A stretch of 64,000 nucleotides of DNA. Origin: JACVCJ01 sp052437175 (GTDB taxonomy: Bacteria > Bacteroidota > Bacteroidia > CAIKAF01). Below the pieces are notes generated by a model, which was not told where the DNA came from, made no database searches, and worked only from the letters and a program-made list of their open reading frames with translations. Location of the stretch: assembly GCA_052437175.1 (NCBI GenBank), contig JBQVOK010000009.1, forward strand, positions 1 through 64,000, in the 5' to 3' direction. Every line of letters begins with the position of its first letter. The stretch's first letter is position 1. Shown here piece by piece: positions 36,433 to 45,668 of this stretch. The position numbers and the translations under genes are program-made.

Positions 36433-39400
36433 ATGAAACACAGGAAATTTAACTTTTTCCCGGCGTTCCTTATCGTCATGCTGTTTTCAGCGGCAAACCT
36501 TAATGCCCAGGTCTATGAACCCGATCCTAAAAACGACTGGTCAGGCCCTGACAAGTCCGTGGGTGATCTTTGCACGGATTGCCCCGGGCAGGTATTTAAT
36601 TATGTATGTAACCCGTCCTTTGCCAATTATTCGGACATTCTTTCTTCTGGTAATTGCCAAAACCGGATAGGCAGGGCCACAGGCTGGGGTAACGCACTCC
36701 GCTCGGCAAATGCCACTTCTGAACATGGCGGGACACCCGATTTATGGTACCCAACGCAGGTAGACCCCGCTAATTCGGGTGTACAGGGTTACTCTACCCA
36801 ATGCGGGCTTTGGCGTAATGGCAATAATACCCCTTTTGGCTCACAGGCGGCCCTACAACTTCCGGGGTTTACAGACGGTTCATATATCGGGGTTGGAAAC
36901 TACATTTCCCCGGCTCTGTTTGATACGATACAAGACCCGCAGACCCTACCGACAAGGGAAAGCCGTGAGTACGTGGTGACACAACTGAAACAGCCCCTGA
37001 AACCCAATACGACGTATACCATAAGTATGTACGTTTCATTGGGGGAAATCAGTACGCACTCGTCGCCCTTACAGGTACTGGTAAGTAACCGGTATTGGTT
37101 CGGGCTTCCGACTGTAGGTCCCCGGCCATATTACGCTCTTAAATCCAATCTGACCCCAACGGAAACCGCCAACCTGCGGACTCTGACCACCGGGGTAACG
37201 GATAAGGACGGCTGGACAAAGGTGACGGTAACGTTTAACCCCGGCAATTCCACGGATTTGACATACCTGATTATTGGGTATTTCGAGCATGATGCAGTGG
37301 CCGATGTGCAATGCACACCCGTGGCGGCTTCTCCCAACCCGCCGGGTTATACCTACCGCCATTCTCACAGTTCATATTACTTCATCGACAACGTATCGGT
37401 AACGGAATGTACTGCGCCACTGGTATTGGGGCATTGCGGCGAACCGCTGCTGTATTCGCAGGTAGCTTCGCTTATTAATGCAAACAGTGATATGCTTATC
37501 GACGGGCAACTGGTTATGGATGTGAACGGCATTATCAATAACAAAAGCATTCGTTTTACAGAGAACGGAAGCATATACGTAAACCCGAATATCCAGTTCA
37601 GCTTGCGTAATTCCTATTTAAGGGGCTGTAATAATATGTGGGCAGGGATCGGGTGTTATTCAGGAAGCCGCATTGAACTGGATAATAATACCATCGAGGA
37701 TGGTTATACCGCGCTTTGGTTGGATGGCGTGCAGGAGTTCAATGTGAAGAACTGCACCTTTGATCTGAACGAACATGCCGTTACGATACGTAACCATACC
37801 GCAACCAATTACCTGCGACAGATCACGGGTACTAAATTTTATGCTTCTGCGGCGTGCAAAGACCCATCCGTGGGCCTGCCTAATACTGGTGTGCGGGTAA
37901 TAGGCTGTGTGGTTGCGCCCAACATCGGCACGTATTTTTCGGCGATGAACCAATTTGATAAACTGAAAACGGGGGTTTATGCTGAAAATGCGAATGTGCG
38001 TATAGTGAACAATACGTTTAATAAAATCGGGCAGGGAAATATCAACGCCTACGCCATTGAACTTCGCAATCCTCATCAGGTCTTAGTAAATACACCGCTT
38101 CGTACCGCTTACATCGGAGGCTTTACGGATAATAACGAGCGCAATATGATCTACGACAGTGAAAATGGTATACTGGCTTTGGGCCACTGGAAAACGGAGA
38201 TATACCGGAACCAGATCAGCGGTGTACGCAAGGGTATTTCCTTAGAAGCGGGTTTTAAAGGGGTTGGCAACCAAACGAACCACCATGTAAGGCAAAATAG
38301 TATACAGAAAGCACGTACAGGGGTAAATATCGAGGGGCAGGGCCTTACTTCGGCTTACCGGATAGAACGCAATACCATTTCCAACATTAGCGGGCCGCAA
38401 AAGGGTTCCATTGGTGTGCGTGTGTTTGACCAGAGCGGACGGGTAGGCAAATGCGGCCCCACGGTGCTGCACTTTGTCGATTCTAATACAGTACTGAAGT
38501 TTGACCGGGGTATCGACTTTGAGGGCGGAAGCTGCTCAAACATCCGTTGGAACCGTATACAGACACTTGTTACAAGCGGAGAGAACTTTGAGCGTACCGG
38601 AATATGGTACCGAAATTCCAGCGGCGTGAACGTGCTAAAAAATGAAGTAGAAGGAACCTCTACTGAATGGAACCGTAACGTAGGTATTCGCGGGGAAAGT
38701 GTTAGTTTAAGTGACTGCGGTTGTAATAAAGTGACGCGTACACACGTGGCCCTGTTTACCGGCCTGCCAAACCCGGCTATGCGTGTCTTTAACAATACCG
38801 TGAACTATGCCAAAGACGGGCTGCTGATTAATTACGGGGCATTGGGCAATCAGGCATTCGACCGCAATAACCCTGCGGTAACGCTCAATCCGCTGAATAC
38901 GTTCTTCGGAATGGTGCCAAGGGTGAATCTCCCGCAGGGTGTGGAGGCTTTTGCCAATAACTGCCCGCAGAACCACACGACATATTTTGACAATATAACT
39001 CATCAAGCGCAGGGCTTTTTAATTAATATCGCGTCACCTTCAAGCAATGACCCTTCATTGCTGCGCAACCTGTGCCTGTACCTCAAGAAAATAGGTGAAC
39101 CTTCGGTTTACGTGCCTACAATGGAGGTTCCCTTTATGGAGGCAGACATAGACGGGGGGATGTATGAGGACAACCATCGTTTTTTACAGCACAAACAGCT
39201 TTTTGAAACACATTTGCAGGATGAAACATTGAAAGACGAGAGTTCCATTATCGGCACCCGTATTCAAGCGATCAAAAGCACCCCCGGCGCACAATGGGCA
39301 GAAATTTATATGCGTATTGATACGGGTGACTACGCAGGCGCAGAATCGTTGCTGGGCAGTGTTGCTCCCGCATCAGATATTGAGCAGTTGAATGTGCAGT

Positions 39401-39867
39401 TTGCACCGATATATATGCGTTATATGTCCGAGGGAGCGGCGGCACTGGACAATATTGACCACGAGAACCTGACCTACATTGCTGAACAGTGCTTTGTTGA
39501 ATATGGGTACGTGGTGTCGGCCAGCCGTAGCCTGCTGTTGCACGTTTGGGGCGAGGAAGTATCTCTTCCGTCCTGTGACCGCATTGAAGAACCTACCGAT
39601 TTGTTGCCGGAAGTTGAAGAACCCGGAGAGGGCGGTTTCTTTACATTATCACCCAACCCGGCCACTACACAGGTGAACCTGAACAGTAACTTTATTGAAA
39701 CCTGTTCGTATACCGTACTGAATGGATTAGGCAATACGGTATTATCCGGTATGGCAAATCCCGGCGATAACTTTATCGGGGTAAACAGCCTCACACCGGG
39801 CCAGTATCACGTACGCCTGATTTTTGAGGGCGAATTGTTGCAGGATATTATCTTAGTGGTGCAATAA
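36433..39867 (+). CDS. Secreted parallel beta-helix protein with T9SS type A sorting domain
   Basis: A 1144-residue exported protein with a signal peptide (residues 1-25, ending NLNAQ). Residues about 30-330 look like a carbohydrate-binding type beta-sandwich (FNYVCNPSFANYSD, later SYYFIDNVSVTEC). About 360-860 is a right-handed parallel beta-helix, shown by repeated short Asn-rich turns such as IELDNNTIEDGYTALWL, VRIVNNTFNKIG and YRIERNTISNISG. A helical part follows (about 930-1060). The last 75 residues are the T9SS type A C-terminal domain (FFTLSPNPATTQVNL...LTPGQYHVRLIFEGE), so the protein is exported by type IX secretion and anchored or released. Role: surface glycan binding or cleavage, or adhesion; no catalytic residues identified. 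The next gene follows after six bases. Confidence 0.88.
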   Translation: MKHRKFNFFPAFLIVMLFSAANLNAQVYEPDPKNDWSGPDKSVGDLCTDCPGQVFNYVCNPSFANYSDILSSGNCQNRIGRATGWGNALRSANATSEHGGTPDLWYPTQVDPANSGVQGYSTQCGLWRNGNNTPFGSQAALQLPGFTDGSYIGVGNYISPALFDTIQDPQTLPTRESREYVVTQLKQPLKPNTTYTISMYVSLGEISTHSSPLQVLVSNRYWFGLPTVGPRPYYALKSNLTPTETANLRTLTTGVTDKDGWTKVTVTFNPGNSTDLTYLIIGYFEHDAVADVQCTPVAASPNPPGYTYRHSHSSYYFIDNVSVTECTAPLVLGHCGEPLLYSQVASLINANSDMLIDGQLVMDVNGIINNKSIRFTENGSIYVNPNIQFSLRNSYLRGCNNMWAGIGCYSGSRIELDNNTIEDGYTALWLDGVQEFNVKNCTFDLNEHAVTIRNHTATNYLRQITGTKFYASAACKDPSVGLPNTGVRVIGCVVAPNIGTYFSAMNQFDKLKTGVYAENANVRIVNNTFNKIGQGNINAYAIELRNPHQVLVNTPLRTAYIGGFTDNNERNMIYDSENGILALGHWKTEIYRNQISGVRKGISLEAGFKGVGNQTNHHVRQNSIQKARTGVNIEGQGLTSAYRIERNTISNISGPQKGSIGVRVFDQSGRVGKCGPTVLHFVDSNTVLKFDRGIDFEGGSCSNIRWNRIQTLVTSGENFERTGIWYRNSSGVNVLKNEVEGTSTEWNRNVGIRGESVSLSDCGCNKVTRTHVALFTGLPNPAMRVFNNTVNYAKDGLLINYGALGNQAFDRNNPAVTLNPLNTFFGMVPRVNLPQGVEAFANNCPQNHTTYFDNITHQAQGFLINIASPSSNDPSLLRNLCLYLKKIGEPSVYVPTMEVPFMEADIDGGMYEDNHRFLQHKQLFETHLQDETLKDESSIIGTRIQAIKSTPGAQWAEIYMRIDTGDYAGAESLLGSVAPASDIEQLNVQFAPIYMRYMSEGAAALDNIDHENLTYIAEQCFVEYGYVVSASRSLLLHVWGEEVSLPSCDRIEEPTDLLPEVEEPGEGGFFTLSPNPATTQVNLNSNFIETCSYTVLNGLGNTVLSGMANPGDNFIGVNSLTPGQYHVRLIFEGELLQDIILVVQ

Positions 39868-39873
39868 CAATAG

Positions 39874-40920
39874 ATGAAAAAAGGCTTCGGCATATTACTT
39901 TTTGGAATCGGGGGGCTTTTGCTCCCCCGATTCCTTTTTTCTCAAACGAACCTGGTTCTTAACGGAAGCTTTGAGGATACGGGGCCTTTGTTTGTTTGTC
40001 AGGTAGAAATAATCAACAACTTTTATCAGGGGCAGGCCATTATCGGCTGGGGAACGTCCACCACCGGGGCAGAGGGCTTTTTAGCTTGCCCAACTCCCGG
40101 GGGAGCGGGCGATGTGCCTAATAATTTTGCGGGGGTACAGTACCCTAAAGACGGTCAGCAATATGCTGGAAGTGCTTTCTGTTACAATAACGGCAAGCCT
40201 TATCCTCCACTAAATGAAACCTTGCAGGGAACGCTTACAGAGCCATTAAAAGCGCATCAGGGTTATTGTATTGAGTTTTATGCGTCATTGGCTGAAGGCT
40301 TGTACTTTAATTGTTATGTAGACAGCTTCCACATTTGGTTTCATAAGGCAGATACGTTTTACACCTCTTATAACTATGCGTCTTATAATTCTTTTGAACT
40401 GTACGGCAAGCAGCAGGTAAGCATTTCTACCAATAATTCAACCGATACAATTAACTGGCAGCAGATGATCGGCGGGTTTACGGCTGAGGGTGGCGAACGT
40501 AAGTTTATTTTGGGGAATTTCAAGGATAAATCACAGACGAAATACCGTACCACACCTTTCGGAAATCAGCAGCTTTGGGATAACGGTACGCCCGATTCTA
40601 CTGCTTTCTATTACTTCGACGACTTCAAGGTATACGAATGCGACCAATACGGAGTGGGAGATCATAAAATACGTTTACCCAATGTATTTACTCCCAACGG
40701 CGACGGTATAAACGATACCTATACCATATACGAAAACCTCCCGGACGGTTTTCTGTTACGTATATACAACCGCTGGGGAGAATGCATTTACACGGACGAT
40801 AATTATAAAAACACCTGGGCCCCACAAAATATCAGCGCTGGGGTGTATTGGGTGGTTGCACAAAACCCGAGTTCTGGTACCTGGTTTAAACAGGCCGTAA
40901 CTGTTTTTACAGGGGAATAA
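39874..40920 (+). CDS. Secreted protein with T9SS type B (CHU_C) sorting domain
   Basis: A 348-residue exported protein with signal peptide MKKGFGILLFGIGGLLLPRF...SQT. The N-terminal domain (about 27-255) is a beta-sandwich starting NLVLNGSFEDTGP, like the start of carbohydrate-binding modules. The C-terminal 85 residues are the gliding-motility-associated CHU_C domain (LPNVFTPNGDGINDTYTIY, then IYNRWGECIY and GVYWVVAQ), the type B sorting signal. It is co-transcribed with the beta-helix protein and shares its N-terminal domain style, so the two may form a surface complex. Confidence 0.87.
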   Translation: MKKGFGILLFGIGGLLLPRFLFSQTNLVLNGSFEDTGPLFVCQVEIINNFYQGQAIIGWGTSTTGAEGFLACPTPGGAGDVPNNFAGVQYPKDGQQYAGSAFCYNNGKPYPPLNETLQGTLTEPLKAHQGYCIEFYASLAEGLYFNCYVDSFHIWFHKADTFYTSYNYASYNSFELYGKQQVSISTNNSTDTINWQQMIGGFTAEGGERKFILGNFKDKSQTKYRTTPFGNQQLWDNGTPDSTAFYYFDDFKVYECDQYGVGDHKIRLPNVFTPNGDGINDTYTIYENLPDGFLLRIYNRWGECIYTDDNYKNTWAPQNISAGVYWVVAQNPSSGTWFKQAVTVFTGE

Positions 40921-41079
40921 CGAATTTACAGCAAGGTTAGTAAACAAAAAAAGGGCTGGCGTTATGAATAGTCTGATGCATATACGAGCAAAACTACATG
41001 CCCGACAAGCGCTATAAATTGTCTTTTTTCACGGATGTTAAAGGGGCTAATTTTGAATATATCAAAATTATTCAACGTT

Positions 41080-42558
41080 ATGAAACCTTTATTTACTATT
41101 ATCATTTCTTTTTTATGCGTCGGTGTAGGGTTTTCCCAATATTTTGAAAAAGATTGGAATGGGTTAACGATCATATTTTCTTACGTTAATGGCCATTCGA
41201 TTGCTTTGCAGGATGATCAACACCAAACGTATGCAGACCTGTCACTTTTAGTAAGAGGCGAACTTGCTAATTCAATACTGCGAAATGGGCCTATCAGTTA
41301 TAATGGCTCCATTTATCCAGGTTGGAAAGCCGGTCCAATTGCCAATACCTACAATCCTGCTTATGACTTAAGATATGAGAGGATATGGGCTGTATCCAAA
41401 GAACAGATTCAACAGCACATTGCCCAACATCAACTGCCGGGATATCAGATGCCGGAAGTAATTATGAATTGGCCTGCTCATGGAGATATAGTAAACGGCG
41501 AACCCTTAAATATAGCACCCTTTGTTGACCTTAATGGAAATGGAAGCTACGATCCGTATTTCGGTGAATACCCGGTTATAAAGGGAGACTTCGGAATCTA
41601 TTTTATTGCAAATAGCCAACGAAATGCATTGAATGATCCCGACACATTGGCTATAAATGTGGAATATAGCGGATTGTATTACTTAAGACAAGGGATAGAT
41701 GCAATTTTTGTTGATGCAAAATTGACTAACAAAGAATCGCAAAGTTTTGTCTGGATTGAGCCCTCTTTTTACTTTGCATCCAATCCTGACACTATCTCCA
41801 GGTTTTACACGGATACATTAACCCATACAGTCATGCTTAATGATTCGTCAATTCTGACCCATGATTTTAGGCGTTATGCCTTCACATACCTATGCAACAA
41901 TGAATTATATAAATCCATGCCAATAGAAAGAAATAAAGTGTTTTCAGATCCGGATGTATTCGAAGGTTTTCGTCTTTGGAACGGATTGAACGATAAATGG
42001 TATCCCAGCGGATCGCCGCTATATTTGCCGCCATCATTGGAATACAGCGGCATTCCCACAAAGTTTTATGCGCCCTATGGACTATCTGCATCCGATAGTA
42101 TAAAGGGCAAGAATATTTTTGCACTTTTAGCAAAAACCCGCATCACCGACATACCTCCGGGAGAATCCATTCATTTGAAGGGGGTGCTGCACACAGTGGG
42201 AGTGACCTCGTACCCTGTAAGATATAATATGCCGGAGGAAATACTGCAGCAAGCAAACTCGTTACGCAATAGCGAAGCAAATAATGGAAACTGCCTGAAT
42301 TATCTGAATACTTCAAATTTTCCGACAACAGAATTTTCTGTATACCCCAATCCGGCTTCTTCCGTTTTGCATTTAAAGGGCATAACAGATAATAGCAGCA
42401 TTGAGTTTACGGACATTTACGGGCATACTCTAACTTCTCATTCCCACGCCGGTGCGGTAGATGTATCCTTTCTAAATCCCGGGCTGTATATATTGCGAGT
42501 AAGAAATAATAAGAATACTGTTCCAATACTGCAAAGCAAGGTTATTATAAGTAGATAA
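41080..42558 (+). CDS. Secreted T9SS type A cargo protein, unknown function
   Basis: The ATG at 41080 (MKPLFTIIISFLCVGVGFSQ) gives 492 residues with a clear signal peptide; an upstream in-frame ATG at 41035 would bury it. The segment APFVDLNGNGSYDPYFGEYP is a calcium-binding-like Asp/Asn-rich loop common in large Bacteroidota surface proteins. The last 80 residues are a type A sorting domain (FSVYPNPASSVLHLKGI to NPGLYILRVRNNKN). Base composition is clearly more AT-rich than the two genes before it, suggesting a separate origin. Catalytic motifs are not visible. Confidence 0.82.
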   Translation: MKPLFTIIISFLCVGVGFSQYFEKDWNGLTIIFSYVNGHSIALQDDQHQTYADLSLLVRGELANSILRNGPISYNGSIYPGWKAGPIANTYNPAYDLRYERIWAVSKEQIQQHIAQHQLPGYQMPEVIMNWPAHGDIVNGEPLNIAPFVDLNGNGSYDPYFGEYPVIKGDFGIYFIANSQRNALNDPDTLAINVEYSGLYYLRQGIDAIFVDAKLTNKESQSFVWIEPSFYFASNPDTISRFYTDTLTHTVMLNDSSILTHDFRRYAFTYLCNNELYKSMPIERNKVFSDPDVFEGFRLWNGLNDKWYPSGSPLYLPPSLEYSGIPTKFYAPYGLSASDSIKGKNIFALLAKTRITDIPPGESIHLKGVLHTVGVTSYPVRYNMPEEILQQANSLRNSEANNGNCLNYLNTSNFPTTEFSVYPNPASSVLHLKGITDNSSIEFTDIYGHTLTSHSHAGAVDVSFLNPGLYILRVRNNKNTVPILQSKVIISR

Positions 42559-42600
42559 TACAATAACCCTGCTCAGTCCTTTTGCCTGTAAACTTTGAGT

Positions 42601-42749
42601 TTATATTCTACGTCCCTTATTTTTTTTCGCTGGTTTTATTTTAATAATGGGCTTAGTGATATTTTCTTTTTGCCTAATATTATTATCCTCAATCATCCTA
42701 CTTAGCCGCTCCAAATCTTCCGTTAAATGGTTCGAATTTTGTATCTTAC
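42601..42749 (-). pseudogene. 3' remnant of an unknown gene, cut at the direct repeat
   Basis: Reading the minus strand from the repeat border gives about 49 residues of good protein-like sequence, lysine-rich at the end (LTEDLERLSRMIEDNNIRQK, then a tail ending KKNKGRRI), up to a TAA at 42603-42601. Upstream the frame enters the repeat and reaches a stop. It therefore looks like the last part of a gene whose 5' portion was removed by recombination at the repeat. An ATG inside could give a 31-residue peptide. Family not recognised. Confidence 0.45.
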
Positions 42750-42750
42750 G

Positions 42751-42793
42751 GGGTACAGCAAAAAGCCTGAATCAATAATTGGTTCAGGCTTTT
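42751..42793 (+). repeat. Right copy of 43-bp direct repeat (attachment-site-like)
   Basis: Matches 35741-35783 at 39 of 43 positions, with the first 24 identical. It lies 7.0 kb from the tRNA-Leu copy. No integrase gene is present between the copies. Confidence 0.7.
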
Positions 42794-42796
42794 TTG
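42760..42796 (+). terminator. Intrinsic terminator within the right repeat copy
   Basis: AAAAAGCCTGAA pairs perfectly with TTCAGGCTTTTT over 12 bp. T runs flank it on both strands, so it can work in both directions. Confidence 0.8.
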
Positions 42797-42951
42797 TGAG
42801 TGGAAAGTAGCAAATAGTTTATAACTGATAGCGCATGCCCGGTGTCTGTCTTTTCCTGTAAACAAATCGGGTGGATATAGTTGATAACACAAAACTTGCA
42901 GATGTCAATGATTTGTTGTAGACTTTGTAACTTCGTAAAAATACTTAATTA

Positions 42952-44244
42952 ATGAAGTTCAAATTTTTCTTTGCTTTAGTATCAAGTGAGAAAAGCTACA
43001 GCTTTAAATTTGAAGCAGAAAGTTCACAAGAGCTCGAAAGACTTCGAGAAAGTTTTTATGACATTTTTTCTTTGTTTATTGACACAAGAAATACACTTCC
43101 CCTTACTGAATGTTGCTATACATTCACTGCACTATTGAAACAAAACATTCGTGAGTTTATTACTAATAACAAGGAAATTTGTCCAGCTATTCAACAGTTA
43201 CTTAATTTTTTTAATCGGCTGAATTATGGACAAAAATTTTTGCTAATACCTGACAATGAGATTTCCGACTTTCTTCAAGAAGCAGCATTAACATATATAG
43301 ATGCATTAGAAAATGGTAAAGATTTAGACGAGGCATTTATGAAGGAGGTATTTCCTCTTCAACAGATATTTAGGCACTATACCATAAAAATGTTTGGGAG
43401 AAACAAAGCCTATATTGGATACAGAAAAACATGTCGTTTCTGCGGACAAGTTGAGTCAGTTAATACTACATTCAAAAATAAAGCACATGCGATATCAGAA
43501 GCTTTAGGAAACAAGAATGTGGTTTTATTGGAAGAATGTGATTCTTGTAATGAACAATTTAGCAGAAACATTGAGCCTGATATTGTTGAGTATCTTGGCT
43601 TTTTTCGAACAAACTATGGAATAAAAGGCAAAGGAGGGGAAAAAGAATTCAGAGGAGAGAATTTTAAAATGTACAAAACTGATAAACCAGTTATACAAAT
43701 CCCTACTGATGATCCAAGTTATAAATCATACGTTGAAACCTCAGAGCATAGTTTATCTCTTTTATGTAATCCGATTACTCCTCAAAATATATATAAGTGT
43801 TTATGCAAGTATTTTGTGAGTACTGTAAGTTCTACACAACTTCCTTTATTCTCAAAAACCATTGATTGGATAAATGGTAATACAACTGAGGAACAGCTAC
43901 CATTAATTAAAGAATGTTATGTCCCATTCATAAACACATATCCTACTATCACCACTTATATACGTATTGATGATACGTCTAACCTTCCACAGGCCGTTGG
44001 CGTTTTCCATTTTACGCATGTTCTTTTCGTTTTTATTGTTCCCTTTGTTGGGGATGATAACACAGATTTCTTAATACCTGAAAATTATAATTCGTTCTGG
44101 AGTTTCTTCAATGAAATTCTCGATAAAGAAAATACGCTTAATTGGTTTACTTACGATTATTCTCCTTGGACTCGACACAATTTTAGAATAGAGATAAAGT
44201 CAATTGATGGACAAAAATATCAGTTCCGACGTATTATAGGTTAA
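42952..44244 (+). CDS. HNH endonuclease-like protein (HNH_5 type), probably horizontally acquired
   Basis: A 430-residue cytosolic protein. The middle carries an HNH_5-type zinc site: CRFCGQ (Cys161, Cys164), KAHAISEALGNKN with His179, then CDSCNEQF (Cys196, Cys199, Asn200). The N-terminal 150 residues and the C-terminal 200 match nothing I recognise. The gene is far more AT-rich than the chromosome around it and its codon use is different. It faces a second HNH gene, with only 21 bases between the stop codons, beside the attachment-like repeat. HNH proteins in such islands often cut invading DNA; that role here is inference. Confidence 0.7.
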   Translation: MKFKFFFALVSSEKSYSFKFEAESSQELERLRESFYDIFSLFIDTRNTLPLTECCYTFTALLKQNIREFITNNKEICPAIQQLLNFFNRLNYGQKFLLIPDNEISDFLQEAALTYIDALENGKDLDEAFMKEVFPLQQIFRHYTIKMFGRNKAYIGYRKTCRFCGQVESVNTTFKNKAHAISEALGNKNVVLLEECDSCNEQFSRNIEPDIVEYLGFFRTNYGIKGKGGEKEFRGENFKMYKTDKPVIQIPTDDPSYKSYVETSEHSLSLLCNPITPQNIYKCLCKYFVSTVSSTQLPLFSKTIDWINGNTTEEQLPLIKECYVPFINTYPTITTYIRIDDTSNLPQAVGVFHFTHVLFVFIVPFVGDDNTDFLIPENYNSFWSFFNEILDKENTLNWFTYDYSPWTRHNFRIEIKSIDGQKYQFRRIIG

Positions 44245-44265
44245 TCAAAATAGATGTTTCTCTAT

Positions 44266-45210
44266 CTACCTGAAACGAACTTTCTCCTCCTTATTTAGAA
44301 TATCCATCAAGTGTTCTGGTAATACAGGGAAAGTGAGTGATGAATTCTTTAAATCATCTCGGAATGCTCTTGTAAGTTCAAGCATCTGTACTAAATCATT
44401 GCGCTCTGGGCGTTGAAGCGTCTGTTCTAAATCGTTATAGATTTCATTTACTTTTCTATCAATAATTACATTATTTTTTCCTGCCCGTTTATGCGCAAAC
44501 TTAATTAGATTGAGGCCATACATGACAGCTTTGTAATCTTTTAAGTATATAGATGCATCGTAAGCTATATTAAATCCCATATATATAATCTGCGTTCTAA
44601 GTTCATTGGCTTCTTCATCAGACTCAAAAGTATATGGATAGAAACTGAGAACTTTTGAATGCACAGCTTGAATTACAGACAAAGGCATTCTATCTCTCGT
44701 ACTAATTGTGACCATATCTAGAAATGAAAACACCTCGAACGCAATCCTGGAATTGGATTGATTGACATAAATACCGAGTTCATTTATTATGTCTTTTCGA
44801 ACGGACCAGTCTGCATTATAATAACGTTCCTTGATTTTTTCCAGTTCCAAAATAATAAGTGCATTTTTTGTTGCTACCAATAAATCCTCTGATGATAACT
44901 GTGGAACATTTGTTGAAAAGTATCCTATAGCTTGCTTTCGTTCCTGTTCAATCTGTTTATACAGTTGGTCTCGATAAAGTATAATGGTTTCGGGACTTAA
45001 TTTTCTACTTAAGCCCCCTTTTTTCTCCGCCTCATCATGGCAATCGAGACATAAGTATGCTAAATTATTCATTACATTATCTGTCGTATCACCATTTAAA
45101 TGGTGAATTTGTTTCCCCGGACTCTTACATACACAACATTTTCTATTTGCTTTATAAACAACTTGTGCAGCAAGCTTTTCTGGGATTCGTTTGCGAGGTT
45201 TCGGTGGCAT
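44266..45210 (-). CDS. HNH endonuclease domain protein with C-terminal helical domain
   Basis: A 314-residue protein. Residues 24-58 form a compact HNH site: KCCVCKS (Cys25, Cys28), QIHHLNGDTTDN (His36, His37) and LCLDCHDEAEKKGGLSRKLS (Cys54, Cys57, His58). The remaining 250 residues are helical and unlike known domains. The N-terminus is basic (MPPKPRKRIPEK), fitting DNA contact. AT-rich like its convergent neighbour, so the two probably arrived together. Function, partner and target are unknown. Confidence 0.75.
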   Translation of the reverse strand: MPPKPRKRIPEKLAAQVVYKANRKCCVCKSPGKQIHHLNGDTTDNVMNNLAYLCLDCHDEAEKKGGLSRKLSPETIILYRDQLYKQIEQERKQAIGYFSTNVPQLSSEDLLVATKNALIILELEKIKERYYNADWSVRKDIINELGIYVNQSNSRIAFEVFSFLDMVTISTRDRMPLSVIQAVHSKVLSFYPYTFESDEEANELRTQIIYMGFNIAYDASIYLKDYKAVMYGLNLIKFAHKRAGKNNVIIDRKVNEIYNDLEQTLQRPERNDLVQMLELTRAFRDDLKNSSLTFPVLPEHLMDILNKEEKVRFR

Positions 45211-45311
45211 AAGTAAACGTTTATTAACTTAGTATTTCTCTATAAAAATAGTAAGAATGTATGAATTATAAAGCTTACTTATATATACGAAAATTTACGT
45301 TTCACGCAGGG

Positions 45312-45668
45312 TCACGCGTCCTCACACAGCACGCAATCATTGATCATCCGGACCAGCAGGTCTACATAGGTTTTTTTCATGGACGAGCGGTGCGAATTTG
45401 TGATCACATGGTCTTCGGTGGCGTAGGTGATCAGGTGGCATCTTACCTGCGAGGGAGGCCCGCTCAGGGAGCGGGTAAGCATACCGTCGGATATCGGGAA
45501 GGAAAAGATGTCTTCCCGTATGCTGTGGGTGAGCATTACGCAAACGTAACACGCATCCAGGTGGTAGGCATCTTTTCCCGATAAGATCAGCGCCGGGTGT
45601 GGATGTACGCCGCTTCTGCCCGGAATAGTAAAAGGCAGCTCAATGATGTCGCCGCGGTTGTACTTCAT
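45312..45668 (-). CDS. PemK/MazF-type toxin
   Basis: A 118-residue protein of the PemK/MazF fold, which in known members cuts mRNA. Visible are the N-terminal strand pair KYNRGDIIELPFTIPGR, the HPALILSGKDAY strand and CYVCVMLTHS. Its ATG overlaps the stop of the upstream gene (ATGA), the typical layout of a toxin placed after its antitoxin. Composition matches the host more than the HNH pair. The residues that cut RNA in MazF could not be matched one by one, so activity is inferred. Confidence 0.8.
   Translation of the reverse strand: MKYNRGDIIELPFTIPGRSGVHPHPALILSGKDAYHLDACYVCVMLTHSIREDIFSFPISDGMLTRSLSGPPSQVRCHLITYATEDHVITNSHRSSMKKTYVDLLVRMINDCVLCEDA

Larger units (their letters stand above)
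42559..42951. other. Gap with gene remnant and distal direct repeat
   Basis: This gap holds the C-terminal remnant at 42601-42749, the right copy of the tRNA-linked repeat and its terminator. From 42800 to 42951 it is AT-rich leader sequence of the HNH gene without a clear promoter box. Confidence 0.6.
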
